Both the position numbers and the translations under genes were made by a program. DNA of 64,000 nt, taken from positions 45,992,429 to 46,056,428 of the forward strand of contig OX485804.1 of NCBI GenBank assembly GCA_950295325.1, in the 5' to 3' direction. Below the pieces are notes generated by a model. The model saw only the letters and a program-made list of their open reading frames with translations, searched no databases and was not told where the DNA came from. The DNA comes from Polytrichum commune (lineage: Eukaryota > Streptophyta > Polytrichopsida > Polytrichales > Polytrichaceae). Below, one piece after another: positions 24,305-35,591 of this stretch (positions are counted from its first letter, which is position 1; every line of letters begins with the position of its first letter).

Positions 24305-25105
24305 TTATGCTTATATTCACATGTCATATATGACATAACGTAATTGATATTTGAACCATTTTTTTTAATTTAAAAAATGTTTTTTAGAACCCGTCCAAAT
24401 TGAATTTCACACGTCCCAAAACCGGTTCATTTTCTAAGAACCCGTCCACTGAAAATGTTTTTTTTATGAACATGTCCCTAGACATGTTAGGGACCTTGTG
24501 AAAAAACACCCCTGCTCTCCATCCCTTGTTTGCACGCCACTATTTGCACATTATTTAACTTATTGTATCTTACCACACGAGGATATCATTTTGGTGAATT
24601 CTACATGTACACTACAATGTGTGAGTTGGTAGCTAGGGTAGGGATATAATGTGGATGGAAGGTATTGGAGCTTTTTAGGGGGACATCATTTTTGTACATA
24701 ATGAAGAGTACATGAAGGTGTAACTGCATTTAGGTCGCGATCTCACTCATGGTTAAGGAATAATTCGGTTATAGCTAACTAGAATTTGAGACCATTACTA
24801 GACTTAGGTATAATTAGCAATAGCTAAGCATCACATAGCTAACTTTGTGTGTGTGTGTGTTTTATAGAGATCTTTAACTAACTGTCCATGACGAGACAAC
24901 TCAACTAGGATTGTGGGGCCTATGATTGTCATAGATTGGGCTCGACACTTGTAAATGGGGTCATGTCCTGATGACCTCCCGTATCCAATGGGAAGTGTGT
25001 TCTAGGCCTCCCAATCCTAGTAATTCAAGAAGTCGAACTTATTAAGTAGGGCTAGTTAAGTGAAGATTTGAATTAGATGACCTTTATTAGATGACTGAAG
25101 TGTGG

Positions 25106-25495
25106 TTTTGAACCCAAGGCCTTAACCTAGTTCCCATGGGGATTCCGAGGTTAGGCCGCCTAAGGCCGGGAATAGTACTCGGATGGGTGACCTTCCAAGA
25201 ACTTGATTTCCAATGCACATGTCACCTATAATCCACCCAATCATAGCGGGGGTATCCGATTGAACTGGATATTTTCAACCAACCATGTGGGAACATGTCT
25301 CCCCCAAGGTGTCGGTCAGCTTGTCTACGCCCGTTCAAGCTGTTCACCTTCAACAGGAGGCAACAGTTGTCGGGGGGCCCCTCTAATTCTTGTGATGGTC
25401 GTTTTGGGTTCACGTATAGATCGAGACGGCCTCGAAAACGAAGCGACGCCAATATTTACGCGGGTGACAACACGGGGGTCGTCATTCTTTATTCG
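25106..25495 (+). repeat. 5S-rRNA-headed repeat, copy 1 (best preserved head)
   Basis: 25106-25219 aligns with plant 5S rRNA: TCCCAT, GATTCCGAGGTTAGGCC for the A-box zone, and TAGTACTCGGATGGGTGACC (25173-25192), which matches the internal pol III box C almost exactly. A ~275-bp unrelated body follows (CCACCCAATCATAG, GATATTTTCAACCAACCATG, GGCCCCTCTAATTCTTGTGA). The same head-body join is at 43577, so this is a repeat and not a 5S gene cluster. It could be a SINE3-type SINE or a Cassandra-like TRIM LTR. Confidence 0.75.
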
Positions 25496-26330
25496 ACGAC
25501 CGACTAGTAAAGTTACGAGTTGAGTTGATTGGCCTTTAAAAGAGTACTAATGAAACTGTAGGTGTGCGGAAATATCTCCCCTAGTGGCACTCCCATTGGT
25601 TATTAAGGTTACGGTGAACCGATGGTGCTCAAAGGAGGAGGGACATGTGGTATTATTAGTGGACCACCTTACCAAACCCACGGTTTGGCCCTCGGAATCG
25701 TCGCCAAAGGCGCATGTGGACTTAACTATCTCGGAACTCCACTCGGGACCTTCATGGTGATGTCGTCCTTCCTTTACCCCCCCCCCCCCCCCCCACCCCG
25801 GCCTCTAACTTATCCTCCGAGCCGGAAGCCGCCAACAAAACTTGTGTGCGGAGTAGCCCTAAAAGCTAATAGCATGAGCTCATCTCATAAGGTGAGGTCC
25901 GCCGAACGGGAAGGCCCTTTTGGCACATGAAGGGTGTTTGGGCCTTGTGAAGATCTAGAAAGATGCGACCGTATGCTTGTGTTTCTCGGTCCCGGTCACC
26001 GAGGTGGGAAGCCGTGAAAGGTAGCATAAAATAAGAGAGATAGAAGAGAGGGTGAGGTCCCAACGAGCGCGCGAGAGTACAACAACTACTACCCACTTGA
26101 TTCCTCACACCCGATCGGCAAGTGTGTCCACTTCCCATGTATGTACTTAGTTGTGAGCGATCGATTGGTGTGGTGGAAAAGCCACCAATGGCACTAACCC
26201 TCATTGCGGATATCCCTTATAATATGACACCGAACAAGGGAAAGACAACGCCTAAACTTAGAATTTGTGTGTCGAGCGTGGAAAGGTCAGACCGACATGA
26301 CGTCCTGTTCACCGGGGATGCTGTTGGTAT
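25496..26330. other. GC-richer stretch without recognised gene
   Basis: More GC-rich than its surroundings and with overlapping ORFs of 61-112 codons on both strands, none recognised. An 18-C run is at 25777-25794. It may be the continuation of the 5S-headed element or another mobile element; no ends were found. Confidence 0.4.
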
Positions 26331-27590
26331 TAGCACAGACTCTCGAGGAGAATGAACTTCGAATCTTGCCACAGCTGTATGTGCATATGAGTAGGTGGGT
26401 GGGTGTATATGGGCTGGCTACATGTCCATGCACTTGAATGTCACTTGAGAAGAAGTGACATTAAGGACATGCACTTGAGAATCATCGCAAATGGACACGC
26501 TACACTCCGTAACATGCATCAACCTCTTTAGTGTCACTTCTTCTCTTATATATGTATCCCAAAACTCTAGGGAACGAACGTTCTAAATTTAACACATGTT
26601 TAAGTAAGATTGGACTAAGTTCAAGTCCAGAATTACACACACTTAGCACTGACTTTCGAGGAAAATGAATTGTGTATATTGCCACAACTGTATGTATATG
26701 AGTAGGTGGGTGTATATGGGTTGGCTACATGTCCATGCACTTGAATGTCACTCGAGAAGAAGTGACATTAAGGACATGCACTTGAGAATCACCGCAAATG
26801 TACACGTTACACTCCGTAACATGCATCAACCTCTTTAGTGTCACTTCTTCTCTTATATATGTATCCCAAAACTCTAGGGAACGAACGTTCTGAATTTAAC
26901 ACATGTTTAAGTAAGATTGGACTAAGTTCAAGTCCAGAATTACACACACTTAGCACATATTCGCGAGGAAAATGAATTGTGTATCTTGCCACAACTGTAT
27001 GTATATGAGTAGGTGGGTGTATATGGGTTGGCTACATGTCCATGCACGTGAGAATCATCGCAAATGTACATGATAAACTCTGTAACATCAACCTCTTTAA
27101 TGTCACTCCTTCTCTTATATCCCAAAACTCTAGGGAACGGATGTTCTCAATTTAACACATATCTAAGTAAAATTGGACTAAGTCCAAGCCCTGAATTATG
27201 ACATTCTAAACTCTATCATAGGATCAACAACACATGCATTTCTAATCACCACATGCCGTTGGTGACAACGGCACATGCAATCACTTAGCACATACTCTCA
27301 AGGAGAATGAACTTCGAATCTTGCCACAACTGTATGTATATGAGTAGGCGGGTGTATATGGGCCGGCTACATGTCCATGCACTTGAGAATCATCGCAAAT
27401 GTACACACTAAACTCCGTAACATCAACCTCCTTAATGTCACTTCTTCTCTTATATCCCAAAACCATAGGGAATGGATGTTCTTAATTTAACACATATTTA
27501 AGTAAAATTGGACTAAGTTCAAGTTCATAATTATAACATGTTGAACTCTATCATAGGATCAACAACACATGCATTTCTAATCACCATAAC
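26331..27590 (+). repeat. four tandem repeats of ~310 bp
   Basis: Units start with TAGCAC(A/T)-type words at 26331, 26644, 26951 and 27286. Each contains CTTGCCACA, GAGTAGG(T/C)GGGTGTATATGG, GGCTACATGTCCATGCAC, AGTGTCACTTCTTCTCTT or a variant, CCCAAAACTCTAGGGAACG, and AGTAA(G/A)ATTGGACTAAG. Units 1 and 2 are closest; units 3 and 4 lack the GAAGAAGTGACATTAA part and carry an added tail (ATCATAGGATCAACAACACA). Confidence 0.85.
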
Positions 27591-27745
27591 TGAATTAGGA
27601 GAAGTTCAATTTTCACACTATTTTTTGCATATGTTTCATCATAGATTTGCTAATGCAACACAAGTTTTGTTGTGTAAATCTAATTGGTAGAAGTTGTAGA
27701 CCATGATAAACAAACCAAATAACGTCCCCATGCCTTAGGGCTAAT
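27585..27745 (+). repeat. dispersed repeat family F, copy 1
   Basis: Collinear with 60108-60265: TAGATTTGCTAATGCAACAC, AGTTTTGTTGTGTAAATC, TTGGTAGAAG, AACCAAATAAC. Directly joined to a family D copy. Confidence 0.55.
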
Positions 27746-27970
27746 CGTTGGTCGAAGGCAATAGGAGGAGTCCCTCTTCATAGGGAGAGTGCATCTTTTC
27801 CCAAAATTCACAGCTATCATTAAGGATTTTTTGTCCTACTCATAATAATCTCAATGGATGCGACGTACTACAATTTTGCAAGTGCAATACAAGACAAGAA
27901 CTCCTATCAAGATGGAAACAATCCCACCATTGTGGGCCAGTAGTTGGTCGTAGTGTGGGCATATCATTGA
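27735..27970 (+). repeat. dispersed repeat family D, copy 2
   Basis: Shares GGAGGAGTCCCTCTT, TTTTGTCCTACTCATAA, TACTACAATTTTGC, CAAGACAAGAACTCCTATC and CAAGATGGAAAC with the copies at 18160-18560 (inverse) and 56610-56810. Confidence 0.5.
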
Positions 27971-28524
27971 ACGGTGAGCAATTTGAGCCACCTCAATTGT
28001 TGTCCTTACTTCTTTATGATTACCCGGTTATTCATTGAAACATTTCGGTCATTTCATGTATTGTTAATTAGCTTAGAATTTGGTTAGATATGGTTCAGTT
28101 CATTTCCTAGAGTTTTCATTTTGACCAAGTAATTTGGGAGAACAAACCAATTCATCTTTAACTAGTAGCCGGCTCTCCCCATTCATTGAGTTCATTGCTT
28201 AGGGCCACTTTACACTAGAGCTTGAGGGTTCTTGACGCATAAAATACAAATTATGTGAACGGTCGAGAAGTCGGAGACTGTCCAAGTTCATTTTACACTA
28301 CATTGATTATCCCAATTAGTGAGGCATGGCTAATGGTGAGTGCAAGAAATTTGTGAAGGTGATATTTAATTTATGTACACTATGAAATTAGTGCCACCAA
28401 TAGATCTAGGAAGCATTATTCATCCCAACACTATTCACTGAAAATGCTACTCATAGCAATATTATTCATTAAAAGTATTAGCACTTGGCACTACATCCTA
28501 ACCTCCGTAATGTCATCGTTTGTA

Positions 28525-28850
28525 ATGTTACTTCCAAAACCCTAGGGAATGGATGTGCTTACTCTAAATCTCCTTCCTTGTTGTCACATTTCGCTCCCAT
28601 ATATCATGGAGTTTGACATCAAAATAATCCACCAAGAGATTCAATCCCCACGCTCACATGCATCATGATGTCATCATTGTCATTTTTGTCATTATTGCAA
28701 TGTTGAGTTTGTGTTAATCCATAATGTCCACATGCTGCACTAATTTTCTATTATCAGACATCCAAGTTAACACTATAGACCTCCCCAATATCACGTGCAC
28801 TTTGATTGTCATAGGTATGATTTTAAGGAGGTTAGAGTGTATCCATTGAC
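28525..28850 (+). repeat. dispersed repeat family E, copy 2
   Basis: Collinear with 20385-20735 (see there). CCTAACCTCC just before it, at ~28498, and AAGGAGGTTAGA at the end are inverted, which may be the true ends of the element. Confidence 0.6.
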
Positions 28851-29099
28851 AAACATGTGTTTCCGTTAAAATTGTTTTTATCACTCTACAAATATTGTAG
28901 TTAAGGTTTTGCTATCACTTAGAACTAACCCAAGGAAATCAAATGAGGGTACTAGGTCTCATGGAAGATTGAGCTAGTGTCTATAAGGATATGTCACTTT
29001 GGGTTGAGGAGTCTAATATCAATCTATTGTTTATCCTCCTTCATTCCTTCTTAGTTAGGCTTGATTTACACACTTATAGTTCATTGATGCCTTATTTGT

Positions 29100-30900
29100 T
29101 GTGTGTGATTCCATCCTATGTGTGTGGACTCCTATCACCCTAATTTCCACTTTATATGTCAATCACGAAGCTCAAAAGCTTGCAAGTAGTCAATTGCTCA
29201 CAGTCAAGACAATGTCCAGGGTAATGTCTTTGAATGATTGCATAGTCAAAATTACCAAGAATCACGCTTGCGATAATCTCAAAATTAAATTCTCAGTTAT
29301 CAACTTACATTCATCATCCCAGTCTTTGCAATCTATAGTCACCACCTTCGTCTTCCTCTAGACCTGACAACTTGTCTCAAGAATCACTCACATGGCGTTA
29401 ATATAGTGATAATGCATAACAAGATAGGATATCTCCATTTCAATACCATTTAGTTTATTTCAATTAATTAAATAATCTACATTGAGTATAAACTCACTTC
29501 AGTGAAGTAAAGTAATTTTCTCACAAGGTAATGTCATTGGCAACCTATAGCATGCCCCAAAGTATTGTCACCACTACATGTAGACTCATTGTCATTTCTA
29601 ACAAGGTGCAGTAGATCTAATAGGCTATGTTCTAATCATAATACTTACCCTATGGCAATGCCTCTCATTGTGTAGTCCTCTCTCAAACTAAGTCTTGGGT
29701 ATAACCTTTCAACTTCCATTACTAATGACTATGCCATTTCAAGCTCTCGGTCTCCTTGATTCCACTCATGCTATTTGCCTTCCTCACTTTTCGTGAGAAT
29801 TGTCCCCTCTAGACCTCTTATTGGTCTCGCCATTTCTTAGTCTTCATAGAACTATCACCTTCTCTTGATTTATGCTAACTCTTAATCCTAGACTTCTCAA
29901 ACAACTTCCTATGATGCTCAAAGGCTATTGCCCAAGGATTACGCTCTTCAAGTTTGACCATAGCTCTCACAATCCTTAGACACTCATTTGTTCAATTTGT
30001 TTATAAATCTCTACCAAACTATTACACTCTCAAGGTTCTCCCTCAATCAAATCCTTAAGGAGCCTTGTGTCTCAACATACATTGGTTCTTTAATCTTCCA
30101 CTCAATATCTCTCTATAATCACCTATCGTCATAGGCTTACTCGTTTATTCTCAACCTTAATTACACCCTCCATGTTACTTTCAATTTGATTACTTATGGG
30201 CTATCATCCTCATGATTTTTCTTTTAGTCCTACGCTCTTTCTCAGCAATCCTCGTCTCGCAAGGCTATTGCCAAGAACTCACTCATCACCATTAACCATG
30301 ACTTTGATAGTCTTCAAGCATTTCGCTCACAATTTCCACACAGAGAAAAGAAGAAACGCTGACAATGTGATCAGCGTGATTGGAATGCCCATTCGACCCA
30401 CCCTTGGTATTTATACCCTCAAGGCATAATACCAGTGGTGCAGGACTACTAACCCCTCTCGGGGTGGGCACCAATTTCCACACACTACTTACTCGTAACG
30501 ACGCACACAACCATCACTCACATACATTCAACATTTGCATTTACTTCAAACCACAAAGTTTAACAATCAAATTTTCATTGCTAGTACCACACAATACTTA
30601 ATCACAATATCATGATTAAATTAGTTCAAAAATCCGACTCACTCAGTTCTATGGGTCTAATGCCCTATCCTCAAGTTATCCACTTGGGATGCAACCTAAC
30701 ATATATTCACTCAAACTCAATCGTTGAGCTCAGTGATACAAAAGTCCATTGCTTCTACACTGAGAGTATGCAAGATAACACATGAAAATAGCTTCTCTTT
30801 TCCATGGCTGACCTCCTTATTGAGCCGAGAGGAGAGGAAGGTGGTTGAGGCCACTAACTGTCTTGAAGCGGCAATAGCCTCCTAACCCCACTATGGATGA
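29100..30900 (-). other. possible LTR/promoter region, unproven
   Basis: Pyrimidine-rich on the + strand. On the - strand a TATAAATA box (30408-30415) is followed by a short leader-like stretch. Two diverged segments repeat AAGGCTATTGCC followed by a GACCATAG or GACTTTGATAG word (29920 and 30260). No second LTR, primer-binding site or coding domain was found. The ORFs here are not recognised. Confidence 0.2.
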
Positions 30901-30954
30901 CAATCTAACTACCCTTTGTTGGATGAAAGGCATAAAGCTTTGAAATTTGCCCAA

Positions 30955-31090
30955 TTTTGGCTATAGCCAAAGAATGTGGTTGATAAACACCTTAGAACAT
31001 GCACTAATTTTCTTGAAATCTATGGTAAATGAGCATGTATTCATGAATTTAGTGTCACTCAGTAAAACATTTAGCCCTCAATACCTATGA
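30955..31090 (-). repeat. fragment of CACTA-like family C2
   Basis: Contains GAACATGCACTAATTTTCTT, GAGCATGTATTCATGAATT and TTAGTGTCACTCAGTA, the inverse of words found in order at 50850-50960. Ends are missing. Confidence 0.4.
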
Positions 31091-31174
31091 GATTTTGGAC
31101 TAACACATATATTTGAGCATATATTGCTTTAAATTTTGTATTGAACAATAACCACTTAATATGCCTTTCATGAT

Positions 31175-31480
31175 TGTGTAAGGTATGTGCCCACCCTATT
31201 GTGGGCACCTCCAACCTCACATAATGTTTTTGCCATTGAATCGTATTGAGAATCGTCTCATCCATTTAGCAATTGTGAATCAAAGAGTGTCATTTCAATT
31301 GTCAATTCCAAAGTTGGGATGCAAATGTTGTAAGAGGTCAACATGAACATTCTCTTTCTATTTAAATGGCCTCCCAATTGTGTTAACCACCGTACATATA
31401 ATAAATTAATCTTTGGGGTGTATTGGAAACACATCATGATATTATTTAGTAGTCACTACATGCTCGGTGGGGCTGGTCGT
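31175..31480 (-). repeat. composite repeat, second copy of the 14.7-kb block
   Basis: Matches 14700-15105 in order (TAAGGTATGTG, GGGCACCTCCAACC, CGTCTCAT, then a weak inverse family A part with CCTCCCAATTGTGTTAACCA). Confidence 0.45.
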
Positions 31481-31789
31481 AAGTTAGATATTAATCGGAA
31501 TTAAACCATGCTTCCTCTCTCTTACCAACATATTTAGTTTGATAAACTCAGGCGAAGCATTGTCATTGATATTACTAGGATGGAACAATGTTACCCTTTA
31601 TTGATCCAAGTGGCCAAAGTACATCAGGGTGGACTATGGGCACACTTCCATATGTTGGCAAAGTCTGGAAAAATCACCGGACAACAATTTGGACCCCCAT
31701 CCGCATGAAAGTGTGTACTAACTTTCCTTATAAAACAAAAATTTGGTAGGCAACACAATTGTAGGGGCAAGTTCAAGTAAGGTAGATGT

Positions 31790-32770
31790 ACCAATTCCAA
31801 CATAGCAATAATTAATATGGACACCTATATTCCATGTGGTTAGGTCAGGATCCCAAAGCATACACCAAAAAAATGTGTGTTTTAAAGAGATTGGAGTGTG
31901 TGATCAAAATATGCTAACCATTTTTGGCTCAATAGCCAACATGATTGGGGGAACTATATGAGGGTGCAAGCACGGTAAAGTGGACAACTCATGATCCATG
32001 CCTAGTGTTAAGTGAAAGTGATTTAATTATATGTACTAACTTTGAACTGTGTGGAGAAAAAAATCATAGACATTTAAAAAAACATATTAATTTACAAAGC
32101 CAAGCAATTTATGATGACAAAAAAAGTTCCAAGAAAAATCTACATATTTTAGAAGACAATGCAAGTGGTGTGCAAGTAGGTGATATCGAATAAGTGATTG
32201 TTTTAAATTTGTTCAAAATATGATATAATTACATTATATTGATGTTTTTCTACAAAGTTTTGTGATGATGCTCTCAGGTAGATAATTAATTAAAGGAATA
32301 TAAAGAAAAATCCAACTTCAAAATAGTTAAGGTCATGAAATCTATGTTCAAAACCAAACTCAACCATTTGCTTTTGAGCATCACTTTTGATGCTCAATAT
32401 TGAAGATTTCAACTTGATATTCTACATTTGAGTATTTAACATAACAATAGAGGTCATCATAAAAAAAAATTACAATTTAAATAACATTTTGCTACTACTT
32501 GTAGGCCTTTGACCAAAATCATTATGGTTTTAGTATACCGGAGCACTTTTGTGGTCCACTTTACCATGCTTGCACCCATGACCACTTAATGAACATGAGA
32601 TTATTAACTTTTATAGTGCATAAGATATTCATATAAACTCCAAAATTATGAGCAAATGTCTATGGACATGATTGAGATTTGACAATTATCTCACACTAAT
32701 TGTGTGTTCCACATCATACAAGAAATGGGTGCATAGAGAGAAAATAATCCAAATAACACACATCTACCCT
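31790..32770 (+). repeat. family A copy split by a 616-bp insertion
   Basis: The left part, 31790-31961, ends ...CAACATGATTGGGGGAACTATATGA. The family continues at 32578 with ATGACCACTTAATGAACATG and ends near ACACACATCTACCCTA at ~32770. Other copies read straight across this point, so they give the empty-site sequence. Confidence 0.7.
31962..32577. mobile_element. 616-bp TIR element inserted in a family A copy
   Basis: Inverted ends of 24 bp with one mismatch begin GGGTGCAAGCACGGTAAAGT and (other strand) GGGTGCAAGCATGGTAAAGT. Flanked by ATGA on both sides (31958-31961, 32578-32581), giving a 4-bp target duplication. An 82-codon ORF at 31945-32193 starts just outside; its latter part resembles the ORF at 48361-48684. 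Superfamily unknown. Confidence 0.8.
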
Positions 32771-33699
32771 ATGAGGATGGATACTTGACCTCCATTATTT
32801 TGCAAACTTTGGAAAATGACTTTCACTCTAGCAAAACTTGATTTGCATAAATATGCTTGTTGATGAACCTCATAATGTGTAACCCACTGCTTGACCAGTT
32901 GCACAAATGTCACGCCTCAGATATTTAGGACTTTAAAACCTTATTTTGAAATTGCTTCATAAAGGGTGGGGATGAAATTACCTCTAAGCGGTATCCTCTT
33001 CCAAGTTCAAAAAACACCTTTACGTAACCACAATAGAATTTCACGTTTCATATTCTAAGTTTTTGAATTCATGAATTATAGTTCAAAGTATCCTCTTAAA
33101 AATTTGAGTGTTGGATGCTCAAATACTACAAGATTGTGTTCCCTTAAAATTCTATTCTCACCGTTAAGTGTCTTAGAGTAAATAGACTTAAATTTCTCAA
33201 TTATAAAGTTTTTCATAAATATGGGGTTGAGTAGGTTCATCATTTCTATAGCCAAGTCCCAAAGTCCAACTACCCTAACTTTAATTCCAAAATTCAGTTG
33301 GTCATTACTTCTCAAATTCTCCTTATAATTCATTGATTGTAAAATAAGGGATGTCCCCTCATTAAATAATAAACTTTCTTTGTTATAATTCTTCCTATCG
33401 TAGTTTAATTAATATCTTAGCACATTTCCACGTGTGGGGGGACAAACGATATGACCCACTCGGCAACCTCCCATTATTTTCTTGTCATCTTTGAGTCACC
33501 TTTCCAATCGATGGCCTTCCATTGAGATGATTTGACTTTCCCTACCTTGGACTTGTTTCTTGAGTATTCATGGTCTTTAATCTCAAGTGTCCCCACGACC
33601 TTCTCCTCTTATACGGGTCCGGTAATTTTCCAAGTTTTTATGTTTTAACACCTTTGATGAAATTTTCAAAGTACTAAGGCCAAATGATTGGTCAATCTC

Positions 33700-33890
33700 C
33701 ACATCTTGAAGCCTTGCAAAATCTCTAAGTTTTGAAGCCAAAAGATCTCTAAGTCTTAAAGCCTTGAAAATCTCTAAGTCTCGAAGCATGGGAAAATCTC
33801 TAGATTTTGAAGAATTGGAAAAAATTTGGGTCTTGAAGTCAAAAATTCTCTAAGTCTTGAAGATGGAAAATCTCTAAGTTTTTTGGTCTT
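33700..33890 (+). repeat. degenerate ~28-bp minisatellite
   Basis: Variants of AAAATCTCTAAGTCTTGAAG recur about seven times with irregular spacing. The reverse-strand ORF at 33583-33789 results from it. Confidence 0.75.
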
Positions 33891-34354
33891 CAAGGGTCTT
33901 CGGAAATGTGCTCCTAATAGTCTTGAGGGGTCTTTACAAATGCGCTCTTAATAGTCTTTGTGACGATCTTGTGAGATGTTTGATGTTGAATAAGGTGTTT
34001 AGGTGCTCAATGTGGTTCCTTTATATAGTCTTCAAACCCTATTTCTAAACGTTCAAATCACATGTTCAAAACCATGTATGTTAATACTTGCTAATTTTTT
34101 CCTTGTAAATGTATTTTTGTAAACTTATCTTATTTGAATTCTCATGTGCCTATGGGGTACATGGAACTTATTTTTTGTGCATACATAGATGTGTTCTTTA
34201 TCCCATGAACTTTCCATTCACCGCATTTATCCCAAAAATGGTTAAGGTAGTTATGTCCATCCAAGGGATCCAAAGAGTTAGTTTCTCATCTACTTAACCT
34301 CACCCATAGTCTATTATAAATGGATCACTAAAGCTCCCAAACTCCCTAAGTTCC

Positions 34355-34505
34355 ATGTTGCTTGAGTTCTTACAACCTACGTTCCCAAAACCTCGTTCTT
34401 GGTTCCCAAGCCTTCATGCCGTTCCCAAGCCTTTGTTGCCAGTTCCCAAGCTTTCATTCTTGTTCCGAAGTCTTGTTGCCGTTCCCAAGCCTTCGTCATC
34501 CCCCA
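34355..34505 (+). repeat. degenerate ~22-bp minisatellite (GTTCCCAAGCCTT)
   Basis: GTTCCCAAGCCTTCGTTGCC variants recur about six times. They make a VPKP-rich peptide in the 105-codon ORF at 34355-34672, which is not recognised as a protein. A TATATA at ~34020 lies upstream; whether the block belongs to an LTR is unknown. Confidence 0.6.
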
Positions 34506-35224
34506 TAAGGGAACTATGTCGTCCTCCCATGGCTCTCAATAGCCTTTGTTTTCCAGCTCGTTGCTCCTTGCAGGTTTCTGCATTCTTTTGTTCGAATTGT
34601 CTTCACGTTGTGGCTCTACATTGGCATGGACCCAATATTGTTATATGTTATAGTAATATGGGCATATTATAGACCTTGCCCAAATTTTTTATTTTTTATT
34701 TTCTAGAATTTCAAGATACAAAGCTCAATAAATATCGTTTTGCAACATTCAAAATGCATGGGCCAACCCTTCTTGTGAATTTAAATATACTTCACCGTTA
34801 TCATCGACGTTATTACCACGACCTCCAAACATCTTGTTGGCCGAGAACTCCATGTGGAGGAGGAAATAGCCCAACATGCAAGTTGGAATGTAGTTACCTT
34901 GTCACTTACCCATTTGAATGATGCATGAGACTTGAGTGGATTTATTATTAAACTTTCAATCTTGACATTTTGAAAAATGAAAATAAACCCAAAAATTTAG
35001 GGAAACTACGGGTGGAATTTGAATAACAAGAGCATGACATCATGAAAATTATGGTGTTTGATTTTGATTTTGATTTATTAAATCCTCAACTTGACACCAA
35101 CATGTTCATGCCAAGGTGAATATGTTTTTGAACTATTGAAATTCCGCTCATGGGTTTTCTTACGTGGTTTTTAACCAAGTATGTTCATTTTAGAATCGAC
35201 CATGTAACTACACGTTACACGGTA

Positions 35225-35555
35225 TATGGTTAGATGCGAATCTAAGAACAAACACCAAAAGATGATGTGTTTAAAAGAGAATTGAACCACTTGGTCAAAA
35301 CATGCTAACCATTCTAAGTTCAACAATCAACATGGTGGGGGGAGGAAGGGGGGCTATATGACCAGTTAATGAACACAAGAATTTTCACTTCGACAATGAA
35401 CAAGATATTCATATGCGCTTAGAGAATCATGAAATAAACGGCTACGAGCTTGATTTAATTTTGCTACTCGTCTTGTACTAATCGCAAGTTTCATAGATTC
35501 CTTCGAGAAGCGAGTGAAGAGAGGAAAGTGTTCAACGAACACACATCTACCTAAT
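35225..35555 (+). repeat. dispersed repeat family A copy
   Basis: Core: TATGGTTAGATGCGAATCTA, a TTGGTCAAAACATGCTAACC block, CAACAATCAACATG, GGCTATATGACCAGTTAATG and GAATTTTCACTTCGA. It ends with ACACACATCTACCTAATTAA. Confidence 0.65.
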
Positions 35556-35591
35556 TAAGTGCACATTCTACACCTACCTTACTCCCAACCA

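Larger units (their letters stand above)
23184..24514. mobile_element. hAT-type non-autonomous element, 1331 bp
   Basis: Ends CAGGGCTGTTTTTTCACAA and, inverted, CAGGGGTGTTTTTTCACAA. Exact 8-bp target duplication CTCTCCAT at 23176-23183 and 24515-24522. Both subterminal zones are rich in AACCCGTCC and CCCAAAACCGG words in tandem, as expected for transposase binding sites. It contains a 103-bp tandem repeat (23592-23820) and a nested Tourist-type MITE. No transposase ORF. Confidence 0.88.

Noticed and set aside
25106-25219. Functional 5S rRNA gene
   Set aside because: The 5' third has diverged, the 3' end does not pair with it, and the same head-body fusion occurs at 43.6 kb; it is a repeat.
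26331-27590. CRISPR-like array of repeats
   Set aside because: Units are ~310 bp with no short repeat/unique spacer pattern, and the context is eukaryotic.
29101-29361. 86-codon ORF
   Set aside because: No known motif, Ser/Leu-rich, within a pyrimidine-rich repeat-like region; no support from context.
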